From contig JABARE010000056.1 in assembly GCA_019187365.1 (NCBI GenBank), positions 1 to 37,375 on the forward strand: a stretch of 37,375 nt of DNA. The letters are read 5' to 3'. The stretch comes from Saprospiraceae bacterium (lineage in GTDB: Bacteria > Bacteroidota > Bacteroidia > Chitinophagales > Saprospiraceae). The notes beneath the pieces are model-generated. The model saw nothing but the letters and a program-made list of their open reading frames with translations, ran no database searches and was not told the origin of the DNA. The position numbers and the translations under genes were made by a program. Position 1 is the first letter of the stretch, and every line of letters starts with the position of its first letter. Below, piece by piece: positions 13,058-21,160 of the stretch.

Positions 13058-15664
13058 TCACTTTGGCTTTAGCGTCCGGTCGATCTGGTAGTAGAGGTAT
13101 TTGCGATGGGCCTGCGTGGCGGCATCGCCGGACATGTGCTTTTTCAGTTTCTTTTTGAGTTGCCGGAGTGACTGGAAGACACCTGCGCGGGTTTCTGCCG
13201 TGTACAACATGCCCTTGCTTTCGAAAATGCCCGTGAGCAAACCCACGTAGAAGTGTTGAAGGTTTTTGCGGTGCGCACGGACGCTTGCATCCCAGTCGGC
13301 ACTGAACAAAGCCTTCTCCAGGTCTTCGAGGAGCTCGTTCAGGGTATACGCGTTTCCATACAACGCGCTGTTGTGCAAGCGTCGCAGGGTCCATGGATTG
13401 AGCATGTTTACGAGTGACATCGCCTGCGTGCCCAGAATGTGCATGTCGATCTTGGGATCTTCCGATCCGTAAAAGAAGCGGAATCCACGGCGCTGCCGTT
13501 GCAGGTAATTGTACAGGGCCTTGTCTGTATCAAACGCCTCCGGTGCGAACACCCGTTTGGACAGCAATTCTATGGCTGCGCGCTGGTAGCGCTCGTCTAC
13601 GGGCATGTAGGGTTTATTCCCCGACTGTTGCCCGGGAAAACTGCGATCGACGTAGACGCCACCGGGAAAGCCCGAAACGGCCATGGCCATGCCGAAGCGT
13701 TGCCGCTGCAGGGAGTAATACTTGATGTTGAGGTTTTCATAAGAGCGGTCCGGATGGCTGAATTTTGCCAGTAAGCCTGCCATCGTCCGCTCGACGAGCT
13801 CAAAGCGCTCGTCAGCATAAGCTACCATGTCATTGCTGAGGTCCCATACCATGGTGCGCGGATCGATCCCGCCACCGGGAAAAGCAATGTCCGCGTCGTT
13901 GCCAAAGATGAGTTTGGGGTCCGTACTTGCGGATGCAATGGAGCGCAGTCCTGCCTCCTCGTCCTGAGGGGCAAAGGGCGTATACCCGTAGCGTATGGCC
14001 CATTTGTCGTAGGGACCGACGCGTGTGGAGTAATAGTTGGCCTGACGCGTGCGGTCGAGTGATACGTTTACGGTGCTGTAGTCCATTACCGATCCAATGA
14101 CCCCCATGGTACTGGTCAGCTCGCGGTCTTTGAGCTGTTCCGGACTCAGCATGTTGCTGGCTTTCATGTTGTGGCTCAAACCAAGGGTATGTCCCATTTC
14201 GTGCAGCACGAGCTCCGTGATGAATTCCTGGAGCAGGGTTTTCTTTTCCTCTTCGGAATCGCCCAGGCAGGAGAGTGCGGCTTGCGCAAACGACTGCTGC
14301 AAGGAAAGACCCTGTCCGACCATACAGCGCTGGTGCCCGCTGTGCCCCTCCTGCTGCAGCTCCAGTCCGCGCGAAGGGTCGTATTGCAAATAGGGCCGGA
14401 GCTTTTCATACAGGTCTGTTTCGCTGGCCAGCCCGCGTAAAAATCCAAAGTCGATGGTGATATCGGCTCCGAGGATCTGACCGGTGCGGGGGTTGACAAA
14501 ACTGGGGCCGATCGCAAAACCGAGGTCTGATGACACCCAACGGATGACATTGTAACGGATGTCTGCGGGATCCCAATCTGCATCGTCGGGCATCATCTTC
14601 ATCACCACTGCATTTTTAAACCCTGCGGCCTCAAAGGCTTCATTCCAGCGATGCCCGGCATCGAGAACGGTTTGACGCAACTCCAGCGGCGTTGTATTTT
14701 CTACCCAAAATACGATCGGCTCTACGGGTTCGCTGAGCGCAGCCCCGGGATCTTTTTTGACGAGGTACCACCGGTTGATGAAGTCGTAAAACCTCGGAAT
14801 CTCCGTAGTGGTCATGTGCTCCATTTCCTGGGTAAAATACCCCACGTGCGGGTGGGCAAAGCGCGGGCGGTAATCGGTTTTCGGAAGGCGGACAAAGCTG
14901 TGTTGCATGCGCACCGTAATGTAGCGCGCATCGGTGATCTCCACTCCGCCAAAATTTTGCGGCGATGCGTTCTCGTATGCCAGATTTACGACAACATCGG
15001 CATTCGCCGGGAAGCTCCGCAAGAGCTCATACGACGACTTTTCTTTGCTCAGCGATCCGAGGTTGAGGATGAGGCCCTGGGGAAAGTTTGGTGGCAAAAA
15101 GGGTTTGACGGGATCGAGCTTTTCGCTGATGAAAAGATCGTCGGCCTTGATGAGGTAGCCGAGAGAATCCTCGGCTTCAATCTTGCCGGAATAAAACAAG
15201 GCCTCGGGTACGTCGACGTTGGCTGCACGGCTTATTGGGCTTGCCGGGTCGTAATGAAAAGCGTGGTTGGATCTCACCCACTCGAGGCGATCGAAACGCT
15301 TGCGGAGGCGGAACAGCCAGGTCTCGCGGAGCATGTTCTGGTTGAGAAAGAGCTCCGCCGGTCCGGCGATGGAAAAACTCTGGTACAAAAACTCTTCGCC
15401 GAGCTGGCCTTTTTCAATGTAAACCTTTACTTCTCCGTTGACGGTATCCTGGTAAAAGCTCAGGAAACCGGCGGTCTTGTGGGAACTCTTGGTGAGGTCG
15501 GCAATGCTGGGCTTCTTGGCTGTGTCTGTCTTCGTGCTGTCCTTAGGCGCTTCAGCAGCCTTTGTCGTCAAGGCTGTCCTTTTTTTGGCCTGGGCGTGGC
15601 TGCCGGCAGGCAGCAAGCTTGCGATCATCACAAAGAGGATGGCATGGATCAAGGTGCATTTCAT
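13058..15664 (-). CDS. Secreted zinc-dependent metalloprotease (DUF5117/DUF4953 type)
   Basis: An 868-residue protein with a Sec signal peptide (residues 1-24, ending GSHAQ). A lysine- and threonine-rich linker leads into the DUF5118/DUF5117-like N-terminal region. The catalytic met-zincin segment HEMGHTLGLSHN is near residue 490, with three zinc-binding histidines and the catalytic glutamate. VMDYSTVN about 40 residues later is a plausible met-turn. The family is widespread in Bacteroidota and is annotated as a zinc-dependent metalloprotease; natural substrates are poorly known. No T9SS sorting domain is seen, so it is probably periplasmic or outer-membrane-associated. It is a single gene, divergent from the metallo-hydrolase gene at 15805. 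Confidence 0.88.
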   Translation of the reverse strand: MKCTLIHAILFVMIASLLPAGSHAQAKKRTALTTKAAEAPKDSTKTDTAKKPSIADLTKSSHKTAGFLSFYQDTVNGEVKVYIEKGQLGEEFLYQSFSIAGPAELFLNQNMLRETWLFRLRKRFDRLEWVRSNHAFHYDPASPISRAANVDVPEALFYSGKIEAEDSLGYLIKADDLFISEKLDPVKPFLPPNFPQGLILNLGSLSKEKSSYELLRSFPANADVVVNLAYENASPQNFGGVEITDARYITVRMQHSFVRLPKTDYRPRFAHPHVGYFTQEMEHMTTTEIPRFYDFINRWYLVKKDPGAALSEPVEPIVFWVENTTPLELRQTVLDAGHRWNEAFEAAGFKNAVVMKMMPDDADWDPADIRYNVIRWVSSDLGFAIGPSFVNPRTGQILGADITIDFGFLRGLASETDLYEKLRPYLQYDPSRGLELQQEGHSGHQRCMVGQGLSLQQSFAQAALSCLGDSEEEKKTLLQEFITELVLHEMGHTLGLSHNMKASNMLSPEQLKDRELTSTMGVIGSVMDYSTVNVSLDRTRQANYYSTRVGPYDKWAIRYGYTPFAPQDEEAGLRSIASASTDPKLIFGNDADIAFPGGGIDPRTMVWDLSNDMVAYADERFELVERTMAGLLAKFSHPDRSYENLNIKYYSLQRQRFGMAMAVSGFPGGVYVDRSFPGQQSGNKPYMPVDERYQRAAIELLSKRVFAPEAFDTDKALYNYLQRQRRGFRFFYGSEDPKIDMHILGTQAMSLVNMLNPWTLRRLHNSALYGNAYTLNELLEDLEKALFSADWDASVRAHRKNLQHFYVGLLTGIFESKGMLYTAETRAGVFQSLRQLKKKLKKHMSGDAATQAHRKYLYYQIDRTLKPK

Positions 15665-15698
15665 AGAGAGGATTTAGCGGTACAGCGATTTTGTTCGC

Positions 15699-15706
15699 CA
15701 AAGGTA
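15699..15706 (-). promoter_or_regulatory. -7 box upstream of the metalloprotease gene
   Basis: The minus strand reads TACCTTTG, matching TAnnTTTG, 34 bases upstream of the ATG at 15664. A convincing -33 element was not seen. Confidence 0.4.
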
Positions 15707-15804
15707 CTACACGCAGCCCCCACCTTCCACATCGATTCTGCGTCCTGCGCAGGGCAAAAGGATTTGGTATGCTCCGGTACCGCTTTTACTCGGTAATTTT
15801 GACC

Positions 15805-16791
15805 ATGCGTTTCCTCCTTCTCAACCCCTTGCTGGCTGCTTCATGGTCTTTGGTTTTCGTGCTGTTGCAACCCTCAGCATTTCGATCATTGGTCTCTTCT
15901 GAACATCCATCTCCTTTGCCCGACAGCACCTGTTTGCTGGTGATCCTTGGCACCGCCCAGGATGGAGGCGCGCCCCACCCGGGTTGCGGGCGCAGTTGCT
16001 GCGCGGCAAAATTCGCAGGGATGGAAGGGTCTCACGCCGTTGTCTCCCTTGGTTTGGTCGATCGGGATACACATAAAAAGTTTCTCGTGGAAGCGACTCC
16101 CGATCTGCCCCGGCAGTTGCGCCAATTGCGCAATTGTCTTTCAACTGACTCCGGAGACGCTCCCGATGGCATTCTGCTCACCCACGCACACATTGGCCAC
16201 TACACGGGTCTCGTCTATCTGGGAAAGGAAGCCATGGATGCTCATGAAATCCGCGTTTTTGCCATGCCGCGCATGCGCAACTTTCTCGAAAACAATGGCC
16301 CCTGGGATCAGCTCGTCACGCGAAACAACATCGTCCTCGAACCGATCGAAAACGAACGAACGTTCGTTCTTTCCCCCAATCTGCGCGCGTCTCCTTTTCT
16401 GGTCCCACATCGCGATGAATATTCGGAAACCGTAGGTTTCATGATTTATGGCCCCCATAAAACAGCGCTCTTTATTCCCGACATCGATAAGTGGGAGAGA
16501 TGGTCCCGCCGCCTTGAAACCCTTCTCGACAGCGTCGATTACGCCTTTGTCGACGGCACCTTCTTCGATGGGGAGGAGTTGCCCTCACGCGATATGAGCC
16601 AAATTCCCCATCCTTCTGTGACCGAAACGATGGACCGACTCGATGCACTCCCCGAAGCAACCCGTCGAAAAGTTTATTTCATCCACCTCAACCACACAAA
16701 CCCCCTGCTGGACCCCACAAGCCCTTCATCGCTATTGACGCTCCGGAAAGGCTACCGCGTGGCACGACCTGGAGATGTCTTTTCTCTGTAA
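15805..16791 (+). CDS. PqqB-like metallo-beta-lactamase-fold hydrolase, exported
   Basis: A 328-residue protein starting at ATG 15805; longer in-frame starts give a non-membrane-like extension. The hydrophobic N-terminus (FLLLNPLLAASWSLVFVLL) is a signal peptide or membrane anchor. The body has the MBL fold order: LVILGTAQDGGAPHPGC at the start, a cysteine-rich GCGRSCCAA, LLTHAHIGHYTGL, a PHRDE segment, IPDIDKW and FIHLNHTNP near the end. Layout and motifs resemble PqqB and related Bacteroidota proteins. The usual HxHxDH metal motif reads HAHIGH, so one ligand aspartate is replaced by glycine. No other pqq gene lies nearby, so a role in PQQ synthesis is not supported. Substrate unknown. Confidence 0.75.
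   Translation: MRFLLLNPLLAASWSLVFVLLQPSAFRSLVSSEHPSPLPDSTCLLVILGTAQDGGAPHPGCGRSCCAAKFAGMEGSHAVVSLGLVDRDTHKKFLVEATPDLPRQLRQLRNCLSTDSGDAPDGILLTHAHIGHYTGLVYLGKEAMDAHEIRVFAMPRMRNFLENNGPWDQLVTRNNIVLEPIENERTFVLSPNLRASPFLVPHRDEYSETVGFMIYGPHKTALFIPDIDKWERWSRRLETLLDSVDYAFVDGTFFDGEELPSRDMSQIPHPSVTETMDRLDALPEATRRKVYFIHLNHTNPLLDPTSPSSLLTLRKGYRVARPGDVFSL
16354..16369. repeat. 16-bp palindrome inside the PqqB-like gene
   Basis: GAACGAACGTTCGTTC is self-complementary. It shares the AACRAACG half-site look of 9146-9165. It may be chance within codons for E-N-E-R-T-F-V. Confidence 0.3.
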
Positions 16792-16872
16792 TTGCTTCCT
16801 CTTTCCCAGCACCGGTGTAAATGAGTCTGCATTTTTTTTGCGGATCGCCTTCACTGCATCCTTCCATTCCCC

Positions 16873-19800
16873 TCAATCTGCTATGATCAGACTTCTGCAG
16901 AACAATCGCTCACGCGTCTCAAAGATTCCGAAATAACTTCCGGCCGGAAGATTTTTTAGGTCAAGTACTTGCAGCGCTATGAATTTCAGTTTTCTCAGCC
17001 TTCTTCCGTTGTGGTCATAAAGTGAAAAGCTGACCTCCCCTTCCAGGTTGGTTCGAAGAAAAACCGGCTCTCCGGCTTCTGCCGGATTGGGAAAAAGATC
17101 TGCGTATGGATTGGGGCGAAGGTCTCCGAAATCGTGTTGGCCAACGACCAGGGTGTCGTTCCAGGATTTTGTGATCAGCAACTGGCATTCCTGCTGAATG
17201 TGTGTTTCTCCAAACAGGATCCTGGATTCCGGTCCGGTATTCAATGCCATTGCCGTATCGATCCTCACCCATACGGCCGTGTCGGCGTTGGGAGCCCGTC
17301 TGAACAAGGTGTAATCAGACAAAACGGATCCTTGGTTGATCCTGCCCACCTCTTTGAACGTCATCTCTGAAAAGGAGGAGAAGCGCTCGTTGGCGCCGTA
17401 AGGATGCAAGATCCAATAGGAAGGAACGACCGGTTGGCCGCTGGGGTTAAAATTGGCTTCCGGAATGTAGTTTATTCGTGTAATCCAAACTTCGCCATCC
17501 GGATAAGTTGCATTGTTTGCCGTTGTAAGCTTTACGCCTGCAGAGTCAAAATCGTATGAAGCGGCAGCATTGATCACCCATTGCTGACTGGCTCCGGGTC
17601 CTGCCGGCGCAGTCGAAAGGATGCGCTGTGCATTGGCATTGAGGGTGGCGTGCGAAATGCCCTGCCTGTCCATGACGTGGCCGCTGCTTTCGTTGAACTG
17701 ATAATAACGGTCCAGGCCTGGAATTCCCGAATGGGTTTTCGCGAGATGCATGCTCTCCCTGATTTCCGTCTGGCTGAGGCTGCGATCGTAAATGCACACC
17801 TCGTCTATAATTCCCTTAAAAAACCGGTCCCCTCCATTAAGGTCTGCTCCAATGGCAAGAGGACTAACAAACGAATGTTCGTTAGTTGTAATGGCATGCC
17901 GGTAGGGTCTCCCGTTTTTGTAAATTGTAATGCCCCCAGGTTCAGCCACCATGGCCAGGTGCGTCCATTCATTTTGCTCCAAGTTTGCGCCTGAATTCCA
18001 GTTATAGCCACCTGAATTCCAATGGTACCGGATATCGCCGTTGGAAAGAACGCTTAGGCCTGCAGCCTGGCCACCCCCTCTCGTAAACAATATTCCGGCC
18101 CAGTCATCTTGTGCGGCCGTCGATTTTACCCAGGCCATCATGGTGATCGCATTGGTCTTGCGGTCCAACGACGGTGCCTGGGCATAGCCTCCGTTCCCAT
18201 CCAGGTATAAGGCATATCCCGGCAAGCTGTCTTTTTCGCAGGCATCTCCCACTTCAACGTACAAACTGTCGCGGTAGACGCCGGAAGGCGTTGTGATTTT
18301 GAGAGAGGCAAGTTTGCGGCCCGTAGTTCTGAATACGACCTGAGACGAACGAGTGTTAGCCCCATGAATATAATTTGCGTCATCAAATGACCAGGACCAT
18401 TCTGCATTTGCATGTCGAACGACTGAGTGATCGTCAAAGTAAAAGGTGTCTCTCAGACAATTTGATTGCAGTTTATCGGTCATGATTTTAGCCTGGACTG
18501 CGGATTCTTCGAACATTTCGGTTTCCCACACACCAAAACCCCAGCATCCGTTTCGCAGTTTTCCCTCTTTATAAAAAGGTTTCAGGCGATTTGTTTCGGC
18601 GCTCAGCGGCAGGCCGGTGGAATAGGGAATCCAGTCTGCCATCGTGGCATTGCGGTAGTACACTCCCCTGTTCGTTCCCAAATAAACCCCTCCGTTCGTT
18701 CCGTGAGCATGCAGGATATCGCTGATGCGCACATTGTCCAGCAAGGCTGTGGTCAGGTTGACCCAGGACTTTCCTCCGTCTTGCGAGTGGAATACTTTCT
18801 TGCCGTTGGATCCGTAGCTCACCGATACCCAGAGCTGGTCCGGATTGAGGTTGCTCAAGGTCATCTTTACCCGGTCGTTGTTGTTCGGCAGCGGAAGTGC
18901 CGTCAACCGGGTCCAGCTTTTGCCCCCGTCGCGGCTGTTCCACATGGCGTCGTCGGTTCCATCCCATTGACTGCAGTACATTACGTCCGGATGGCTTCTG
19001 GAAATTTCAATTTCAAAAACCCGGTTGTCCTCGTTCCCCGGAAAGCGATGCAGCAACTGAAACGTACCGCCTCCGTCTTCGCTTTTCCAGATGTTTTGCT
19101 CCCTACCCAGGTAAACGATGTTCCAGCAATTGGGATGCCAGCACATCTGGCTGTTCGCATAATAGGCGTAGGATTCATTTGGAAAAAGCCCAACCGGAAA
19201 ATAGCTTACTCCCGCTTGAAGGTCGCCGTTGAGCCGGTATCCTCCAATGTCTGAAAAATAGACCTTCCTCCCGGGCCCCGGGCTTACATAACCGGTTGGT
19301 GCCTCAGCACCCCCCATGCGAAAAAAGGTCTTCTCCGGAAAATGTTCGTGCCAGGCCATGTTTCCGTTGTGGTACCTGCCACCGACAAGAATGTCTTCAT
19401 TCCAACCGGCATCAAAACCCCAGAGGTCTGCTCCGGAAATCCCATCCATCCGGGTCTCCATGCTCGCTGCAAAATCCTGCGAATAATTCAATCCCCCGTC
19501 ACTGCCTATCCAAAGATCGTTGCCGGAAACTGCCAGACATTGCAGGTCCGGATGGCTCCAGGGAAGTCCGCCGACATAGCTTCCCAGAGCGGTCCAGCTT
19601 TTGCCTCCGTCGCGGCTTTTAAACCAGGAAGTACCCCCGGCTACGAGTTCGTTTTCATTGTTGGGATTTACGACAATGGCCATGTCGTAAAATCCCTGGT
19701 CAAATCCGTCGGTACCGTTGTGCGCCATGAGGTTGGTGTGACCGGGAATTGAATAGGGCGCGCCGATCGCCTTACCGGGATGGGTATTCTCCCAGCTCTG

Positions 19801-20877
19801 ACCCCCGTCTTCGCTCACAAATATCCCAATGTAGCCGTGTAGCCCTTCCCCCTGTCCACACAGGTAAGCGTAAATTTTTTTCGCATTGGACGGACACACT
19901 GCCAAAATTGCTCCGGTAACCTGGATTCCGGAGTCCGGCTGGTACCAGTTTGCGGCGGTGGAATTCCAACTCAGGCCGGCATTTGTCGTGGACATCAATT
20001 CTGAAGAATTTCCCCTTTTCCTGACACAAAAGACCACATCGGGATCCGCAACGCCAGATTGCAGGGTCCAGCACAAATCTGGCCACTGGCGCGACCAGTT
20101 TTTGCCCCCGTCCCTGCTGTACAGCAAGCCTTTGTTTCCCGCTGCAAAAACGTACCGGGGATTCGCTGCATGAATTTCAATGTCATAACAATTCCATCCG
20201 CTCTCTGAATAGATCGTAGTCCATGTGTTTCCTCCGTCTGTCGTTTTGATCATTTTGCCCGATGTGTTTGCATATGCGGTATCGTGATTGGCAGGATGAA
20301 TGGCAATGGCATCGAAAGAACCATGCAAAATATCGGGGGTTTTCAATTCCCAGTTCATTCCCTTGTCCTCGGTTTTCCAGATGCCACCGGTCTCCCCACC
20401 GGCGTACAGCACTCCCGGATCAGATTTTGCAACATCGATGCAATAGATGTTAGTCTGCCAGGTAACTTTAGTCTGTCCGTCTGTGTGAAATGTGCGGGAT
20501 GGCCCGACAAATTTCCAATCCGGGGCCGTCCGGAGAGCGCTCTTTGCTGATCGCCTCTCTTCGCGACGGCGTAGGGCTTCCCGTTCCCCCTCTTCACTTG
20601 GCATCACCCTTATCCACCCGTTGTTGTCCATATTTCTCTGCGCCCAATGCATCCACCTTTTGTAATATTGGGTCTGACTGTTCTTTACATATAGATTGCG
20701 CTTGTGGTAATCGCGCCAGGCCCTTTCCACTTCAAAAACATTGGGTTCCGGCTTTTGCATCTCAACCACAAATTCAGGGGTCTGGTCGTTTACTGGTATG
20801 CAATCTGGTCTGACTTGAGCATGACCAAAGCCAAAACAACTCGTACATAAACACATTAAACCAAAGCGTCTCATCAT
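16873..20877 (-). CDS. Large T9SS cargo protein: sortilin/BNR propeller, PKD-like, LamG and sorting domains
   Basis: About 1334 residues from the ATG at 20877 (a second ATG follows at once), with a signal peptide ending FGHAQ. Residues of about 110-810 contain at least eight Asp-box repeats of the form S-x-D-G-G-x-x-W (KTTDGGNTW, YSRDGGKNW, VSEDGGQSW, KSRDGGKSW, HSQDGGKSW), giving one or two VPS10/sialidase-like propellers. A PKD-like segment (WSWSFDDANY) follows, then a LamG/concanavalin-like domain at about 915-1080 (YALYLDGNGGYAQAPS, WVKSTAAQDDW, IDEVCIYDRSLS). The last 80 residues are a T9SS type A sorting domain (LFPNPAEAGEPV, LYDHNGRRL, LPAGSYFGIF). It is a surface or secreted protein, probably binding or sensing polysaccharide or protein. 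No sialidase catalytic triad could be assigned. Convergent with the PqqB-like gene. Confidence 0.85.
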   Translation of the reverse strand: MMRRFGLMCLCTSCFGFGHAQVRPDCIPVNDQTPEFVVEMQKPEPNVFEVERAWRDYHKRNLYVKNSQTQYYKRWMHWAQRNMDNNGWIRVMPSEEGEREALRRREERRSAKSALRTAPDWKFVGPSRTFHTDGQTKVTWQTNIYCIDVAKSDPGVLYAGGETGGIWKTEDKGMNWELKTPDILHGSFDAIAIHPANHDTAYANTSGKMIKTTDGGNTWTTIYSESGWNCYDIEIHAANPRYVFAAGNKGLLYSRDGGKNWSRQWPDLCWTLQSGVADPDVVFCVRKRGNSSELMSTTNAGLSWNSTAANWYQPDSGIQVTGAILAVCPSNAKKIYAYLCGQGEGLHGYIGIFVSEDGGQSWENTHPGKAIGAPYSIPGHTNLMAHNGTDGFDQGFYDMAIVVNPNNENELVAGGTSWFKSRDGGKSWTALGSYVGGLPWSHPDLQCLAVSGNDLWIGSDGGLNYSQDFAASMETRMDGISGADLWGFDAGWNEDILVGGRYHNGNMAWHEHFPEKTFFRMGGAEAPTGYVSPGPGRKVYFSDIGGYRLNGDLQAGVSYFPVGLFPNESYAYYANSQMCWHPNCWNIVYLGREQNIWKSEDGGGTFQLLHRFPGNEDNRVFEIEISRSHPDVMYCSQWDGTDDAMWNSRDGGKSWTRLTALPLPNNNDRVKMTLSNLNPDQLWVSVSYGSNGKKVFHSQDGGKSWVNLTTALLDNVRISDILHAHGTNGGVYLGTNRGVYYRNATMADWIPYSTGLPLSAETNRLKPFYKEGKLRNGCWGFGVWETEMFEESAVQAKIMTDKLQSNCLRDTFYFDDHSVVRHANAEWSWSFDDANYIHGANTRSSQVVFRTTGRKLASLKITTPSGVYRDSLYVEVGDACEKDSLPGYALYLDGNGGYAQAPSLDRKTNAITMMAWVKSTAAQDDWAGILFTRGGGQAAGLSVLSNGDIRYHWNSGGYNWNSGANLEQNEWTHLAMVAEPGGITIYKNGRPYRHAITTNEHSFVSPLAIGADLNGGDRFFKGIIDEVCIYDRSLSQTEIRESMHLAKTHSGIPGLDRYYQFNESSGHVMDRQGISHATLNANAQRILSTAPAGPGASQQWVINAAASYDFDSAGVKLTTANNATYPDGEVWITRINYIPEANFNPSGQPVVPSYWILHPYGANERFSSFSEMTFKEVGRINQGSVLSDYTLFRRAPNADTAVWVRIDTAMALNTGPESRILFGETHIQQECQLLITKSWNDTLVVGQHDFGDLRPNPYADLFPNPAEAGEPVFLRTNLEGEVSFSLYDHNGRRLRKLKFIALQVLDLKNLPAGSYFGIFETRERLFCRSLIIAD

Positions 20878-21160
20878 TATACAAACTTTATCGCCGGGTA
20901 AAATTAAGGGCACTTTTAATATCCAGGCCACCTCCAAACATTTTCCTGGCTACCACAAGGATCCAAATGTTCTGGAAAGACACGAGAACTGCATTCTCTC
21001 GACTTTTACACGATGAAGGATGTTTGCGGGTATGCGTCAGCCCTCCAATATGGTCTAATGTTTGGCCTAACGATAAACTTCCCCCGCAATTTGCAGTCTA
21101 TATCCACAAGTCCCATGGTAACTTACACCCTGTAACTCCCTGCTGATTAAACCCGGTAGA
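20878..21160. other. Divergent intergenic region between two T9SS cargo genes
   Basis: This gap of about 280 bases separates the starts of the BNR/LamG gene and the CotH gene, so it must hold two promoters. A TAATGTTTG stretch at 21057-21065 on the plus strand is close to, but one base longer than, a TAnnTTTG box. No hairpin, small gene or repeat was recognised. Confidence 0.4.

Noticed and set aside
16873..20877. Active sialidase
   Set aside because: Asp-box repeats are present but the arginine triad and nucleophilic tyrosine arrangement of sialidases could not be placed; the pattern fits VPS10/BNR binding propellers.
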